From: JAEUMY01 sp031394355
GTDB taxonomy: Bacteria > Pseudomonadota > Gammaproteobacteria > Burkholderiales > Usitatibacteraceae
Direction: 5' to 3'
Assembly: GCA_031394355.1 (NCBI GenBank)
Contig: JANNSU010000040.1
Coordinates: 25,565 to 89,564, forward strand
Length of the DNA: 64,000 nt
The translations under genes were made by a program, and so were the position numbers. The notes under the pieces are model-generated. The model made no database searches. It was not told the origin of the DNA and saw only the letters and a program-made list of their open reading frames with translations. Shown piece after piece: positions 42,557-51,857 of this stretch; position 1 is the stretch's first letter; each line of letters starts with the position of its first letter.

Positions 42557-43399
42557 CTACAGCGCGAGCCGCTGCCAGATCGTTGACGAAAGGCCGGCCG
42601 AATTCAGCGTATAGAAATGCAGCCCCGGCGCGCCGCCCTGCAACAGGCGGTCGGCGATGTCGGTCACCACATCCAGCCCGAACGCGCGGATGGATGCCGT
42701 GTCATCGCCGTAGCCTTCCATCTTGTTGCGCACCCAGCGGGGAATCTCGGCACCACAGGCATCCGAGAATCGCGCCAGCTGCGAGAAGCTGGCGATCGGC
42801 ATGATGCCCGGCACGATGGGAATATTCACACCCATTGCCGTCACCTGGTCCACGAAATGGAAGTAGGCGTCCGGGTTGTAGAAATACTGCGTGATGGCGG
42901 CGTCTGCACCGGCGTCCACCTTGATCTTGAAGTGCTTCAGGTTTTCCTGCGCGCTGCGCGCTTGTGGGTGGTACTCGGGGTAGGCCGCCACCTCGATGGT
43001 GAAGTGATCGCCTGTTTCCTTGCGGATAAACGCTACCAGATCGCTGGCGTAACGAAACTCTCCCGCGACAGCCATGCCCGATGGCAGATCGCCGCGCAAC
43101 GCCACGATGTGGTCGATGCCGTTGTCTTTGTAGTGGGTCAGTACATCGCGAATATTCGCAACGGTGGAACCGATGCAGGAAACGTGCGGGGCGGCGTTGT
43201 AGCCCTCCGCCTTGATCTCAAGGACGGTGGCAAGCGTTCCTTCTTGTGTGGAGCCGCCTGCACCAAACGTGCAGGAGAAAAAATGCGGCTTGAACTGGGC
43301 AAGCTGCTTGCGCGTCGCTCGCAACTTTGCTTTTCCTTCCTCCGTTTTAGGAGGAAAAAACTCGAACGAGAACGTTCTCTTTTTGACTTCGCTCTGCAA
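42557..43399 (-). CDS. metF: Methylenetetrahydrofolate reductase
   Basis: 280 residues. FSFEFFPPKTEEGKAKL start, HIVALRGDLPSGM and AAYPEYHPQAR, typical of MetF, which reduces methylene-THF to methyl-THF using FAD. It follows ahcY in the same direction, so both may be read from the SAH-riboswitch promoter, coupling SAH removal to methyl regeneration. A palindrome copy encodes A81-R84 (ANIR) after VSCIGSTV. Confidence 0.97.
   Translation of the reverse strand: MQSEVKKRTFSFEFFPPKTEEGKAKLRATRKQLAQFKPHFFSCTFGAGGSTQEGTLATVLEIKAEGYNAAPHVSCIGSTVANIRDVLTHYKDNGIDHIVALRGDLPSGMAVAGEFRYASDLVAFIRKETGDHFTIEVAAYPEYHPQARSAQENLKHFKIKVDAGADAAITQYFYNPDAYFHFVDQVTAMGVNIPIVPGIMPIASFSQLARFSDACGAEIPRWVRNKMEGYGDDTASIRAFGLDVVTDIADRLLQGGAPGLHFYTLNSAGLSSTIWQRLAL
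43148..43159. repeat. Palindrome GCGAATATTCGC in metF
   Basis: Exact copy with c...a flanks, encoding ANIR (81-84). Confidence 0.97.
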
Positions 43400-43402
43400 T
43401 GT

Positions 43403-43442
43403 TCCCCCTCTCCCCGGCCCTCTCCCGCGAGGGGAGAGGGGG
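43403..43442. repeat. Inverted repeat CCCCTCTCCC / GGGAGAGGGG between ahcY and metF
   Basis: Arms 43404-43413 and 43431-43440 around a 17-nt loop with CGGCCCTCTCCC. The same element begins again at the window's right end (about 63978-64000) and a related hairpin is at 63916-63940. A dispersed intergenic repeat, next to a 12-mer copy at 43448. Confidence 0.8.
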
Positions 43443-43447
43443 GATTT

Positions 43448-43459
43448 GCGAATATTCGC
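43448..43459. repeat. Palindrome GCGAATATTCGC after ahcY
   Basis: Exact copy with t...t flanks, immediately 3' of the ahcY stop codon (43461, minus strand). Confidence 0.97.
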
Positions 43460-43460
43460 T

Positions 43461-44885
<1,425 letters not shown>

Positions 44886-44927
44886 GTGTGTCCTTTCGCT
44901 GTGTTGCGTTCACGTTTCCAGCGGACG

Positions 44928-44966
44928 AAAAAAAGCGCCCGCAATCGGTTGAGGATTGCGAGCGCC
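44928..44966 (-). terminator. Terminator of the SAH riboswitch expression platform
   Basis: Minus-strand GGCGCTCGCAATCC pairs with the complementary strand through GATTGCGGGCGC around loop TCAA, followed by seven T. It lies 43 bases before the ahcY start. Confidence 0.85.
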
Positions 44967-45001
44967 GTTGTTCTGTGCCGAGCCTGGACTTCAGGGCATA
45001 T

Positions 45002-45013
45002 GCGAATATTCGC
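45002..45013. repeat. Palindrome GCGAATATTCGC inside the SAH riboswitch
   Basis: Exact copy with t...a flanks, in the variable stretch between the conserved GCGCTGC and CCAGGCTCGG blocks. It would form its own hairpin arm. Confidence 0.97.
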
Positions 45014-45055
45014 AATATGGTCAGGAAGTTCGCAGCGCTCCTCGGCAGGAGGCGG

Positions 45056-45061
45056 ATTATA
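45056..45061 (-). promoter_or_regulatory. -10 box of the ahcY promoter
   Basis: Minus-strand TATAAT, ending about 10 bases before the first conserved riboswitch base, which places the transcript start right at the aptamer. No good TTGACA-like -35 is visible. Confidence 0.7.
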
Positions 45062-45189
45062 CGCGGGTTGGCTGCCGCTGCAAACCCCGGCAATTTGCCA
45101 GCCAAATTGGCCATCGCCGTGAATCAGTATCATTCGGGGATCGTGTTTTTGCCGCAGGATTTACCTGCCATCTGTTCCTCGCGGCACAA

Positions 45190-45512
45190 ATGGCCATGAT
45201 CCATCTTCTAGGCACACAAGGGTGCGGCTCCGCCATGGTCGAAGCCATGCTCGTCACGGCCAAAATTCCCTACACCTGCGCGATGAGCATCGCAAAGTCA
45301 TGCTGGCTTGGATCAACGCGGCCGCCGATGAGAAAGGCCCGTGGTCCCTGGGGAAGACCTTCAGCGTGATCGACCTCTACTTCGCGTTCATGAGTAACCG
45401 GCGGCCCGGACGCTCAGGGTACAAGGCCAATGCGCCGAGGCTGTTTGCGATCGGAGAGAAGGCGGCGCAGAAGCCGAGAATCGGGAAGTTGATTGAGGCG
45501 CATGTGGGGTAG
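45190..45512 (+). pseudogene. Broken glutathione S-transferase gene, copy A
   Basis: ATG 45190 begins MAMIHLLGTQGCGSAMVEAM, a GST-like thioredoxin-fold start of about 28 residues. At about 45280 it runs, out of frame, into DEHRKVMLAWINAAADEKGP and the C-terminal GST helices ending IGKLIEAHVG. About 100 internal residues of a normal ~200-residue GST are missing, and the junction shifts the frame. The 232-bp C-terminal part (45281-45512) is repeated at 46123-46354. Confidence 0.75.
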
Positions 45513-45569
45513 AGGTACTCCCGCTTCCACCGCCCCATTCAGAGCGTTTCATCGCAGCAATTCGGCGGG

Positions 45570-45839
45570 CTATCGATAGACGTCCTTGCGGTTGCCAATC
45601 CGCACCACCAGCACGCGCAATGCTTTGTCTTCGATGCTGGCAACAATGCGGTAGTCGCCAACGCGGTACTTCCAGAAATCGCCAAGGGTTGAGCCTTTGA
45701 GCGGTTCACCCAAGCTCCGTGGGTCATCCGCCCCGGCTACACGGTGGTACAGAAACAGCAGCAGCCGCTCGGCAACTTGGTGGTCGAGTCTGTCGAGATC
45801 GCGCTCTGCGGCGCGATCAAACTCAACCTTCCAACCCAT
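45570..45839 (-). CDS. RelE/ParE-family toxin
   Basis: 89 residues, MGWKVEFDRAAERDLDRLD, with the RelE-fold end FWKYRVGDYRIVASIEDKALRVLVVRIGNRKDVYR. Such toxins cleave ribosome-bound mRNA or, for ParE members, poison gyrase. It overlaps the antitoxin gene by 17 bp and follows it in the same direction, as usual. It lies between two GST fragments, a sign of mobility. Confidence 0.92.
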   Translation of the reverse strand: MGWKVEFDRAAERDLDRLDHQVAERLLLFLYHRVAGADDPRSLGEPLKGSTLGDFWKYRVGDYRIVASIEDKALRVLVVRIGNRKDVYR

Positions 45840-46050
45840 AGCGCTTCATGATGTCTTCGAGAGGGTTCGACTTTGACTTTCCCAATCGGTTCTTCTCGAG
45901 CCGCTGCTCCGCCAGATACAAGTCTTCAAGGTCGTCGATGTGCTCGCGCACCGCTTCGAGAATGTAATAGGTCTTGCTGCGCCCGGTCTGCTCGGCCAGT
46001 TGCGTCAGGCGATTTGACAGGTCTTCGGGGAGTCGGAGAGAGACGGCCAT
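45823..46050 (-). CDS. Ribbon-helix-helix antitoxin (RelB/CopG-like)
   Basis: 75 residues from ATG 46050, with AAGGAA six bases upstream. The N-terminal MAVSLRLPEDLSNRLTQLAE strand-helix and RSKTYYILEAVREHIDDLED helix form a ribbon-helix-helix DNA-binding unit. The C-terminal tail (RLGKSKSNPLEDIMKRYGLEG) would cover the toxin. The pair probably autoregulates through the promoter just upstream. Confidence 0.9.
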   Translation of the reverse strand: MAVSLRLPEDLSNRLTQLAEQTGRSKTYYILEAVREHIDDLEDLYLAEQRLEKNRLGKSKSNPLEDIMKRYGLEG

Positions 46051-46122
46051 GGGGGTTCCTTTCAGGATGCGATACAAGTATCGCTGGACTGGTCTCAAAG
46101 TGCAAGCGCTGCGCGCGGCGAC

Positions 46123-46354
46123 CGATGAGCATCGCAAAGTCATGCTGGGCTGGATCAACGCCGCAGCCGACGAGAGAGGCCCGTGGTTTCTGGGCAAGAC
46201 CTTCAGCGTGATCGATCTTTACTTCGCGTTCATGAGCTACTGGCGGCCCGGACGCTCATGGTACGAGGCCAATGCACCGAGGCTTTATGCAATTGCGCAG
46301 AAGGCGGCGGAGAAGCCGAGTGTTGGGAAGTTGATTGAAGCGCATATGGGGTAG
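46123..46354 (+). pseudogene. Broken glutathione S-transferase gene, copy B (C-terminal fragment)
   Basis: Only the C-terminal part is present: DEHRKVMLGWINAAADERGP through VGKLIEAHMG. No GST N-terminus precedes it. Upstream is the promoter region of the antitoxin gene. Paralogous to copy A. Confidence 0.75.
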
Positions 46355-46367
46355 TGCCTTTGAACCT

Positions 46368-46847
46368 CTATGCGTTCCGAGATTCGGAGACCTTTTGTTT
46401 TAGCGCGCTTAGAAAGTCTACTCGTTGAGTACGGGATTCAAATGCCCGGCTCGGGATCATATGGGCAAGGTGTGGCGCTACATACACTGCGATGAATCCA
46501 GGTCGACTTAGTACCTTGACGATTCCGTGCCAATAGAAAATTGATTTGTTGAATGCCGTTTGTTCTGTGAAACCATCATCCGTAATTTCTACGATATGGG
46601 TAGTAAGTACTGAGTGGTTCTTTCGTGAGAACAAGTAAACCGCATTGAAGGCAATCTGTGCTACCCACATGATCAAATAAAAGGCCAGCGCGAACACTGT
46701 CGCGAATGCAATGCCCTCTTGAAGTTCATTCCAGAAAATGAATGCCGCCACTGTGACATACAAGCCTTGAACTGCCGGAGACAGCAATTGATGGATCGCA
46801 GTGAACAAAAAGATGTCAAGAAAGGTGTTCTCGTATTTGAGTTGCAT
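46368..46847 (-). CDS. YcxB-like membrane protein
   Basis: 159 residues. Two membrane segments (AVQGLYVTVAAFIFWNEL; IAFATVFALAFYLIMWVAQIAF) precede a soluble part with VEITDDGFTEQTAFNKSIFYWHGIVKV...YVAPHLAHMIPSRAF, the pattern of the YcxB family. Function unknown. Coding sequence is clearly richer in A+T than the surrounding genes, so recent acquisition is likely. It is next to the toxin-antitoxin/GST patch. Confidence 0.75.
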   Translation of the reverse strand: MQLKYENTFLDIFLFTAIHQLLSPAVQGLYVTVAAFIFWNELQEGIAFATVFALAFYLIMWVAQIAFNAVYLFSRKNHSVLTTHIVEITDDGFTEQTAFNKSIFYWHGIVKVLSRPGFIAVYVAPHLAHMIPSRAFESRTQRVDFLSALKQKVSESRNA

Positions 46848-46886
46848 GGTTTTTTAGTCTTGAGTATTTATCGAGCCATCGTATCT

Positions 46887-46916
46887 AAAAAAAGGGCAGC
46901 CGAAGCTGCCCTTTTT
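46887..46916 (-). terminator. Bidirectional rho-independent terminator after metK
   Basis: GGGCAGC (46894-46900), loop CGAA, GCTGCCC (46905-46911), with an A-run before and a T-run after. It gives U-tracts on both strands. On the minus strand it ends the metK transcript. Confidence 0.88.
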
Positions 46917-46941
46917 GCTTTGAATTACATCTCCAACCACC

Positions 46942-48147
46942 TCAAGCCGGCTGAGCCACCTTCGCCTCACCCTTCAACCCCGCCGCATCCCGCAAGAGCG
47001 CAGCCTTGTCAGTCCGCTCCCAAGTGAACTCCGGCTCGTCGCGGCCGAAGTGGCCGTAGGCGGCAGTCTTCTCGTAGATCGGGCGCAGCAGGTCCAGCAT
47101 CTGGATGATGCCTTTCGGACGCAGGTCGAAATGCTCGTTCACCAGCGCTTCGATCTTCTCGTCGCTGATGACGCCCGTGCCTTCGGTATAGACCGTGATG
47201 TTCATCGGCTTCGCCACACCGATGGCGTACGCCACCTGGATCTGGCACTGGCGCGCGAGGCCGGCGGCCACGATGTTCTTGGCCACATAGCGGGCAGCGT
47301 AGGCGGCAGAACGGTCGACCTTGGTCGGGTCCTTGCCGGAGAAGGCGCCACCGCCGTGCGGGCAGGCGCCGCCGTAGGTGTCGACGATGATCTTGCGACC
47401 GGTCAGGCCGCAGTCGCCCTGCGGGCCGCCGATGACGAAGCGGCCGGTCGGGTTGACCAGATAGCGCGTCTCGGCCAGCCATTCCTTCGGCAGCACGGGC
47501 CGGATGATGTTCTCGATGACGGCGTCCACGAATTCCTTCTTCATGGTCTTGCCTTCGCTCATCTCCGGGCTGTGCTGGCTCGAAAGCACGACAGTGTCGA
47601 TGCTCGCGGGCTTGCCATCCACATAACGCATGGTCACCTGGCTCTTGGCATCGGGGCGCAGGCTGGGCATACGGCCATCGCGGCGCAGTTGGGCCTGGCG
47701 CTCGACGAGGCGGTGCGCGTAGTAAATCGGTGCGGGCATCAGTGCGGGCGTTTCGTCGCAGGCGTAGCCGAACATCAGGCCTTGATCGCCAGCGCCGGTG
47801 TTCAGGAAATCATCGCTCGCCTGATCCACACCCTGGGCGATGTCGTTGGACTGTTTGTCGTACGCCACCAGCACGGCGCAACCCTTGTAGTCGATGCCGT
47901 ATTCGGTGTTGTCGTAGCCGATGCGCTTGATGGTGTCGCGCGCGACCTGGATGTAATCCACATGTGCGTTGGTGGTGATTTCGCCAGCCAGCACCACGAG
48001 GCCGGTATTGCACAGTGTCTCGGCGGCGACTCGGGAGCGCGGGTCCTGCGCTAGAATCGCGTCAAGAATCGCATCGGAAATCTGGTCGGACACTTTGTCC
48101 GGATGGCCTTCGGAAACAGATTCCGAGGTAAAAAGAAAACTGCTCAT
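46942..48147 (-). CDS. metK: S-adenosylmethionine synthetase
   Basis: 401 residues from ATG 48147 (MSSFLFTSESVSEGHPDKVS). Signature GAGDQGLMFGYACDETPALMP and the glycine-rich GGGAFSGKDPTKVDRSAAY are present. It makes SAM from methionine and ATP, upstream in the same cycle served by ahcY and metF. A TATAAT box lies at 48254-48259 on the minus strand, giving a leader of about 100 nt. I recognise no SAM riboswitch in it. Confidence 0.98.
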   Translation of the reverse strand: MSSFLFTSESVSEGHPDKVSDQISDAILDAILAQDPRSRVAAETLCNTGLVVLAGEITTNAHVDYIQVARDTIKRIGYDNTEYGIDYKGCAVLVAYDKQSNDIAQGVDQASDDFLNTGAGDQGLMFGYACDETPALMPAPIYYAHRLVERQAQLRRDGRMPSLRPDAKSQVTMRYVDGKPASIDTVVLSSQHSPEMSEGKTMKKEFVDAVIENIIRPVLPKEWLAETRYLVNPTGRFVIGGPQGDCGLTGRKIIVDTYGGACPHGGGAFSGKDPTKVDRSAAYAARYVAKNIVAAGLARQCQIQVAYAIGVAKPMNITVYTEGTGVISDEKIEALVNEHFDLRPKGIIQMLDLLRPIYEKTAAYGHFGRDEPEFTWERTDKAALLRDAAGLKGEAKVAQPA

Positions 48148-48253
48148 CGGGTCTCCCCACGTCTTGAAAGTAAAAAGCGGTGAACAAAGGCGAGTGCTGT
48201 CGTGTGCAGGGTCAGCGATTTCACTGGACCATGCCGCCAAACGCGAACCGCGC

Positions 48254-48259
48254 ATTATA
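48254..48259 (-). promoter_or_regulatory. -10 box of the metK promoter
   Basis: Perfect TATAAT on the minus strand, about 107 bases before the metK ATG. It lies in the region shared with the divergent acyltransferase gene. No clear -35. Confidence 0.6.
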
Positions 48260-48306
48260 GCCAAACCTCACCGCCGTCCCGCATCGGCCGGATGGAACAA
48301 ATTGTG

Positions 48307-49200
48307 ATGAAGCTTCTGCTGTCGTTATTTGGTCGGCTTTCCCTGACGAGCAACCATCGCGTCGGCGCCCTGCTGGGCCGCATCGCGTGGCATCTTTCGC
48401 CGCGATTCCGCCTGATGCTCGCTGCGAATATTCGCGTCTATGCCAAAGCCCGCAGGCTGGATGCCGCCGCTGTCACGGCGCTGGAGCGCGCAGCCCGGCG
48501 GGAGGGTGGGAAGGGCATGACCGAGCTCGCCATCATCTGGACCGCACCCGTGGAGCGCCTGTATGGCATGGTCACCGCCTGCGAAGGCTGGGCACATGTG
48601 GAATCGGCCCAGGCTGTGGCGAAGCAGACCGGCAGCGGCATCATCTTCGTATCGCCCCACTTGGGCAGCTTCGATATCGCCGGGCGCTATCTGGAAAGCC
48701 GACTGCCGATCACGGCGCTCTTTCGCCCGCCAAAACAGAAATGGCTGGGGCCGATCATGCAGGCGGGCCGCCAGCGCGGCGGTGCCACGACGGCGGAGGC
48801 CAACGCGGGCGGCGTGCGGGCGCTGCTGCGGACACTGAAGTCCGGCGGCAATATTTTCATCCTGCCCGACCAGGTGCCCGCGGCGGAGCAGGGCGGGGAG
48901 GGCGTGTGGGCATCGTTCTTCGATGAGCCGGCGTACACCATGACCCTGCTGCCCCGGCTGGCGCGGTCAACCGGCGCTGCAGTGATCTTTTTCTTTGCCG
49001 AGCGGCTGCCGGATGGGGCCGGGTTTCGCGTCCACTTTCAGCCTGCCGAGCCGGTGTTTCCCGAAGACAAACCTGCGGCAGCGACGCAGTCCAATCGCGC
49101 GGTGGAAGCACTCATCGACAAGGCGCCGGCACAGTATCTCTGGTCGTACAATCGCTACAAGCATCCGGCCGGTGCGCCGCTGCCCCCGGTAAAGGACTGA
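48307..49200 (+). CDS. LpxL/HtrB-family lysophospholipid (lipid A) acyltransferase
   Basis: 297 residues from ATG 48307. The HxxxxD catalytic motif is HLGSFD in FVSPHLGSFDIAGRYLE, followed by ALFRPPKQKWL and ILPDQVPAAEQGGEGVWASFF, typical of late acyltransferases of lipid A or ornithine lipids. It acts at the inner membrane. Divergent from metK, as in many betaproteobacteria. The palindrome encodes A40-R43 (ANIR) near the N-terminus. Confidence 0.92.
   Translation: MKLLLSLFGRLSLTSNHRVGALLGRIAWHLSPRFRLMLAANIRVYAKARRLDAAAVTALERAARREGGKGMTELAIIWTAPVERLYGMVTACEGWAHVESAQAVAKQTGSGIIFVSPHLGSFDIAGRYLESRLPITALFRPPKQKWLGPIMQAGRQRGGATTAEANAGGVRALLRTLKSGGNIFILPDQVPAAEQGGEGVWASFFDEPAYTMTLLPRLARSTGAAVIFFFAERLPDGAGFRVHFQPAEPVFPEDKPAAATQSNRAVEALIDKAPAQYLWSYNRYKHPAGAPLPPVKD
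48424..48435. repeat. Palindrome GCGAATATTCGC in first acyltransferase gene
   Basis: Exact copy with t...g flanks, encoding ANIR in LMLAANIRVYAK. Confidence 0.97.
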
Positions 49201-49203
49201 TCC

Positions 49204-50484
49204 ATGCGCGTGCTGCTGACGGGTGCCAACGGGTTTATCGGCGGCCACTTGCTTGCGGGGCTGGAGGCGGCCGGACATGACGTCGTGGCGGCGGTGCGTG
49301 ATCCTGCGGCACTGCAGCGGCCCGACCTGGCAACACTCAAAATCGACTTCAATTGCGACACGGACGCCGCCATCTGGGCAGTGCGCCTCGCCGTTTTCGA
49401 CGCGGTGGTGAATTGTGCCGGTGTGCTGCAGGCATCGCCCGGCCAATCGGTGCAGGCCATCCACACGGCAGCCCCCATCGCGCTGTTCGAAGGCGCGCGC
49501 CAGGCAGGTGTGCGGCGGGTGATCCAGATCTCCGCCATCAGTGCGGTGCCCGGTGCGGGCACAGAGTACGCAGAAACCAAACTGGCCGCCGATGAACACT
49601 TGAAAGGCATGGACCTCGACTGGGTCATCGTGCGGCCATCGCTTGTCTACGCGTCGGGCGTGTTTGGTGGCACGGCACTGCTGCGTGCGCTGGCTGCGTT
49701 GCCGCTGCGCATCCCGCTGGTGGGCGCTGGCGAGCAGGAGTTCCAGCCCATCCACATGAGCGATGTCGTGGCTTGTGTCGTGAGTCTGGTTGCAGGTACA
49801 CGCGTCAACCGACAAGTGGTCGATCCTGTCGGGCCGGATGTCGTGCCGTTACGTCAATTGCTGATTGATTACCGCGCATGGTTGGGATTGCCGCCCGTGC
49901 CGACCTTTGCCATGCCCCTGCCGCTCATCCGGATCGCTGCGCGCATGGGCGATGTCGTTGGCGGGCCGCTCAGCACGACTGCACTGACGCAAATGAACTT
50001 CGGCAACACCGGCGACCATGCTGCATACGTTGAGTCAACGGGACTGACGCCGCTGTCCTGGCGGGCAGGATTGAATCGCAATCCAGCGCAGTGGCAAGAC
50101 CGCTGGCATTCGCGCCTTTACTTTTTGCGGCCCGCGCTGCGCGTCATGCTGGCACTGATGTGGCTGGTGTCGGGTGCGGTGGGGTTCGCCTATCCGCCTG
50201 CGCTGCTCGAAACGTTTTCTGTCACGACCGGTTTGAGTGTGGCCACACTCAAGTTTCTCGCCATGGGCGGCTGCTTCACAGACTTGGCGCTCGGTGTGCT
50301 GATGCTTGTTCGCTGGCGGCCCGGCACGCTGGCCTGGCTGCAGACCGGGCTCATCGTCGGCTACACATTGTTCCTCAGCTGGGCGTTGCCCGCGCTGTGG
50401 GCCGACCCGTTTGGGCCGCTCTTGAAGAACCTGCCCATCCTCGTGGCGATATGGATTTGGGCCGTGCTGGAACAGGACAGATAG
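49204..50484 (+). CDS. NAD-dependent epimerase/dehydratase with C-terminal DoxX-like membrane domain
   Basis: 426 residues. The N-terminal atypical SDR domain has MRVLLTGANGFIGGHLLAGL, VVNCAGVLQ and VIVRPSLVYASGVFGG. From about residue 300 there are four membrane segments (LRVMLALMWLVSGAVGFAYP onward) of the DoxX-like type. Such fusions occur in several proteobacteria, but the substrate is unknown. Starts 3 bp after the acyltransferase stop and ends 1 bp before the DUF2269 gene, so all are one operon. Confidence 0.85.
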   Translation: MRVLLTGANGFIGGHLLAGLEAAGHDVVAAVRDPAALQRPDLATLKIDFNCDTDAAIWAVRLAVFDAVVNCAGVLQASPGQSVQAIHTAAPIALFEGARQAGVRRVIQISAISAVPGAGTEYAETKLAADEHLKGMDLDWVIVRPSLVYASGVFGGTALLRALAALPLRIPLVGAGEQEFQPIHMSDVVACVVSLVAGTRVNRQVVDPVGPDVVPLRQLLIDYRAWLGLPPVPTFAMPLPLIRIAARMGDVVGGPLSTTALTQMNFGNTGDHAAYVESTGLTPLSWRAGLNRNPAQWQDRWHSRLYFLRPALRVMLALMWLVSGAVGFAYPPALLETFSVTTGLSVATLKFLAMGGCFTDLALGVLMLVRWRPGTLAWLQTGLIVGYTLFLSWALPALWADPFGPLLKNLPILVAIWIWAVLEQDR

Positions 50485-50485
50485 C

Positions 50486-50959
50486 ATGGACTACCTCCTC
50501 CTCAAGACAATCCACATCATCAGCTCGACCGTGCTGTTCGGCACCGGCATCGGCACGGCATTCCAGATGTGGAAGGCGCATCGGGACGGCGACGTGCGCA
50601 CCATTGCGGCCGTGAATCGCAACGTCGTCATTGCCGACTGGCTGTTCACCACACCGGCCGTGATCATCCAGCCGCTCACGGGTTGGCTGCTCCTGCGCGC
50701 AGCAGGCTTTGATCCGATGGCGCCGTGGCTGGTTCTTGCCTACGCGCTCTATCTGTTGGCCGGTGCGTGCTGGCTACCGGTGGTGTTCATCCAGCTCAGG
50801 TTGCGCGATCTTGCCATGGCGGCAGCGGCATCCAGCGCGCCGCTCGATGATCGCTACTGGCGACTTTACCGCTGGTGGTTTGCCTTGGGCTGGCCCGCGT
50901 TCGGCGGGCTGGTCATCGTCTTCTGGTTGATGGTCGCAAAACCACCGCTCTGGTTATGA
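50486..50959 (+). CDS. DUF2269 family integral membrane protein
   Basis: 157 residues, MDYLLLKTIHIISSTVLFGT then GIGTAFQMW, four hydrophobic segments and the conserved histidine in the first. This matches DUF2269, small membrane proteins that are often adjacent to SDR-DoxX fusions. No function known. Located between that fusion gene and a second acyltransferase. Confidence 0.85.
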   Translation: MDYLLLKTIHIISSTVLFGTGIGTAFQMWKAHRDGDVRTIAAVNRNVVIADWLFTTPAVIIQPLTGWLLLRAAGFDPMAPWLVLAYALYLLAGACWLPVVFIQLRLRDLAMAAAASSAPLDDRYWRLYRWWFALGWPAFGGLVIVFWLMVAKPPLWL

Positions 50960-50972
50960 TGCCTGCCAAATC

Positions 50973-51830
50973 ATGAGACTCGTCCTCGCCTTCCTCTGGT
51001 GTCTGCGCTGGCTGCCCCCCGCTTGGGTGCGGGCGCTTGCGCGGGTGCTGGGTAGCCTGCTGTATCACTTCGGCCGTCGCCGCATCACGCTCATCAATCT
51101 CCGGCTGTGCTTCCCGGAGATGAGCGAGGCGGAGCGCGTCGCGCTGGGCCGCCGCGTGTTCCAGAATCTGGCCCGCGCCACGCTGGAGCTGGGTCGTCTG
51201 TGGTACGCACCCATCAACGTGGCGCTTGCGAATATTCGCGTGGTGGACAGGCATCACTTTGATGGTCTCGCGGGCAAGCCGGTGATCGTGTTGGCGCCGC
51301 ATTTCGTCGGGCTCGATATTGGCGGTGCGGGGTTCTCGCATACCTATGCGAATGCGTTCAGCATGTATTCCGAGCAGAAGAACAAGGTGTTCGACCGGGC
51401 CTTGCGGCGGGCGCGCGAGCGCTTTGGCGATCCGCTGCTGGTGACCCGCCAGCAGGGGATGCGGCCGGTGCTGAAGGCGCTGAAGCAGGCCCGCCCGTTC
51501 TACTACCTGCCGGATATGGATTTCGGCGCACGGGATGCCTTGTTCGTGCCGTTCTTCGGCGTGCCTGCGGCGACGGTGACCGCCATGTCGCGTCTGGCGG
51601 AGATCACTGGCGCGGCGGTGGTGCCCTGCATCACCCGCCAGTGCGAGAAGGATTACGAGGTCCGCTTTTATCCGCCCTGGGAAAACTTTCCCTCGGGCGA
51701 TCTGGCGGCGGACACGCGCCGCATGAACGCCTTCATCGAGGCGCGAGTCCGGGAAATGCCGGACCAGTATTTCTGGGTTCACAAGCGTTTCAAAACCCGC
51801 CCCCCGGGCGAATCTCACTTTTACAAATAG
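50973..51830 (+). CDS. Second LpxL/LpxM-family acyltransferase
   Basis: 285 residues. An N-terminal hydrophobic helix is followed by RRRITLINLRLCFPEMSEAER, the HxxxxD motif HFVGLD (VLAPHFVGLDIGG) and YYLPDMDFGARDALFVPFFGVPAATV. It resembles betaproteobacterial lipid A late acyltransferases more closely than the first copy does. The palindrome encodes A86-R89 (ANIR). Confidence 0.93.
   Translation: MRLVLAFLWCLRWLPPAWVRALARVLGSLLYHFGRRRITLINLRLCFPEMSEAERVALGRRVFQNLARATLELGRLWYAPINVALANIRVVDRHHFDGLAGKPVIVLAPHFVGLDIGGAGFSHTYANAFSMYSEQKNKVFDRALRRARERFGDPLLVTRQQGMRPVLKALKQARPFYYLPDMDFGARDALFVPFFGVPAATVTAMSRLAEITGAAVVPCITRQCEKDYEVRFYPPWENFPSGDLAADTRRMNAFIEARVREMPDQYFWVHKRFKTRPPGESHFYK
51228..51239. 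repeat. Palindrome GCGAATATTCGC in second acyltransferase gene
   Basis: Exact copy with t...g flanks, encoding ANIR in VALANIRVVDR. Confidence 0.97.
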
Positions 51831-51857
51831 CGCCAAGGATTGTGTAGAATCGCCAAC

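Larger units (their letters stand above)
44928..45045 (-). ncRNA. SAH riboswitch with expression-platform terminator, upstream of ahcY
   Basis: On the minus strand the leader begins CCGAGGAGCGCTGC (45045-45032), then CCAGGCTCGG (44987-44978), then AACGGCGCTC. These match the conserved blocks of the S-adenosylhomocysteine riboswitch, including the pseudoknot partners GAGCGCT/GGCGCTC. The second pseudoknot strand is also the left side of a terminator hairpin (44935-44966, then a T-run at 44934-44928). SAH binding would therefore prevent termination, giving an ON switch. The variable segment between the first two blocks contains an exact copy of the 12-bp palindrome (45002-45013). Confidence 0.92.
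45281..46354. repeat. 232-bp direct repeat (45281-45512 and 46123-46354) around a toxin-antitoxin pair
   Basis: Two collinear copies of the GST C-terminal coding part, equal in length without gaps and roughly 85% identical by eye. Between them lie the minus-strand toxin and antitoxin genes. Confidence 0.85.

Noticed and set aside
48148..48259. SAM riboswitch in the metK leader
   Set aside because: The leader is about 100 nt, but I could not recognise conserved blocks of any SAM riboswitch class.
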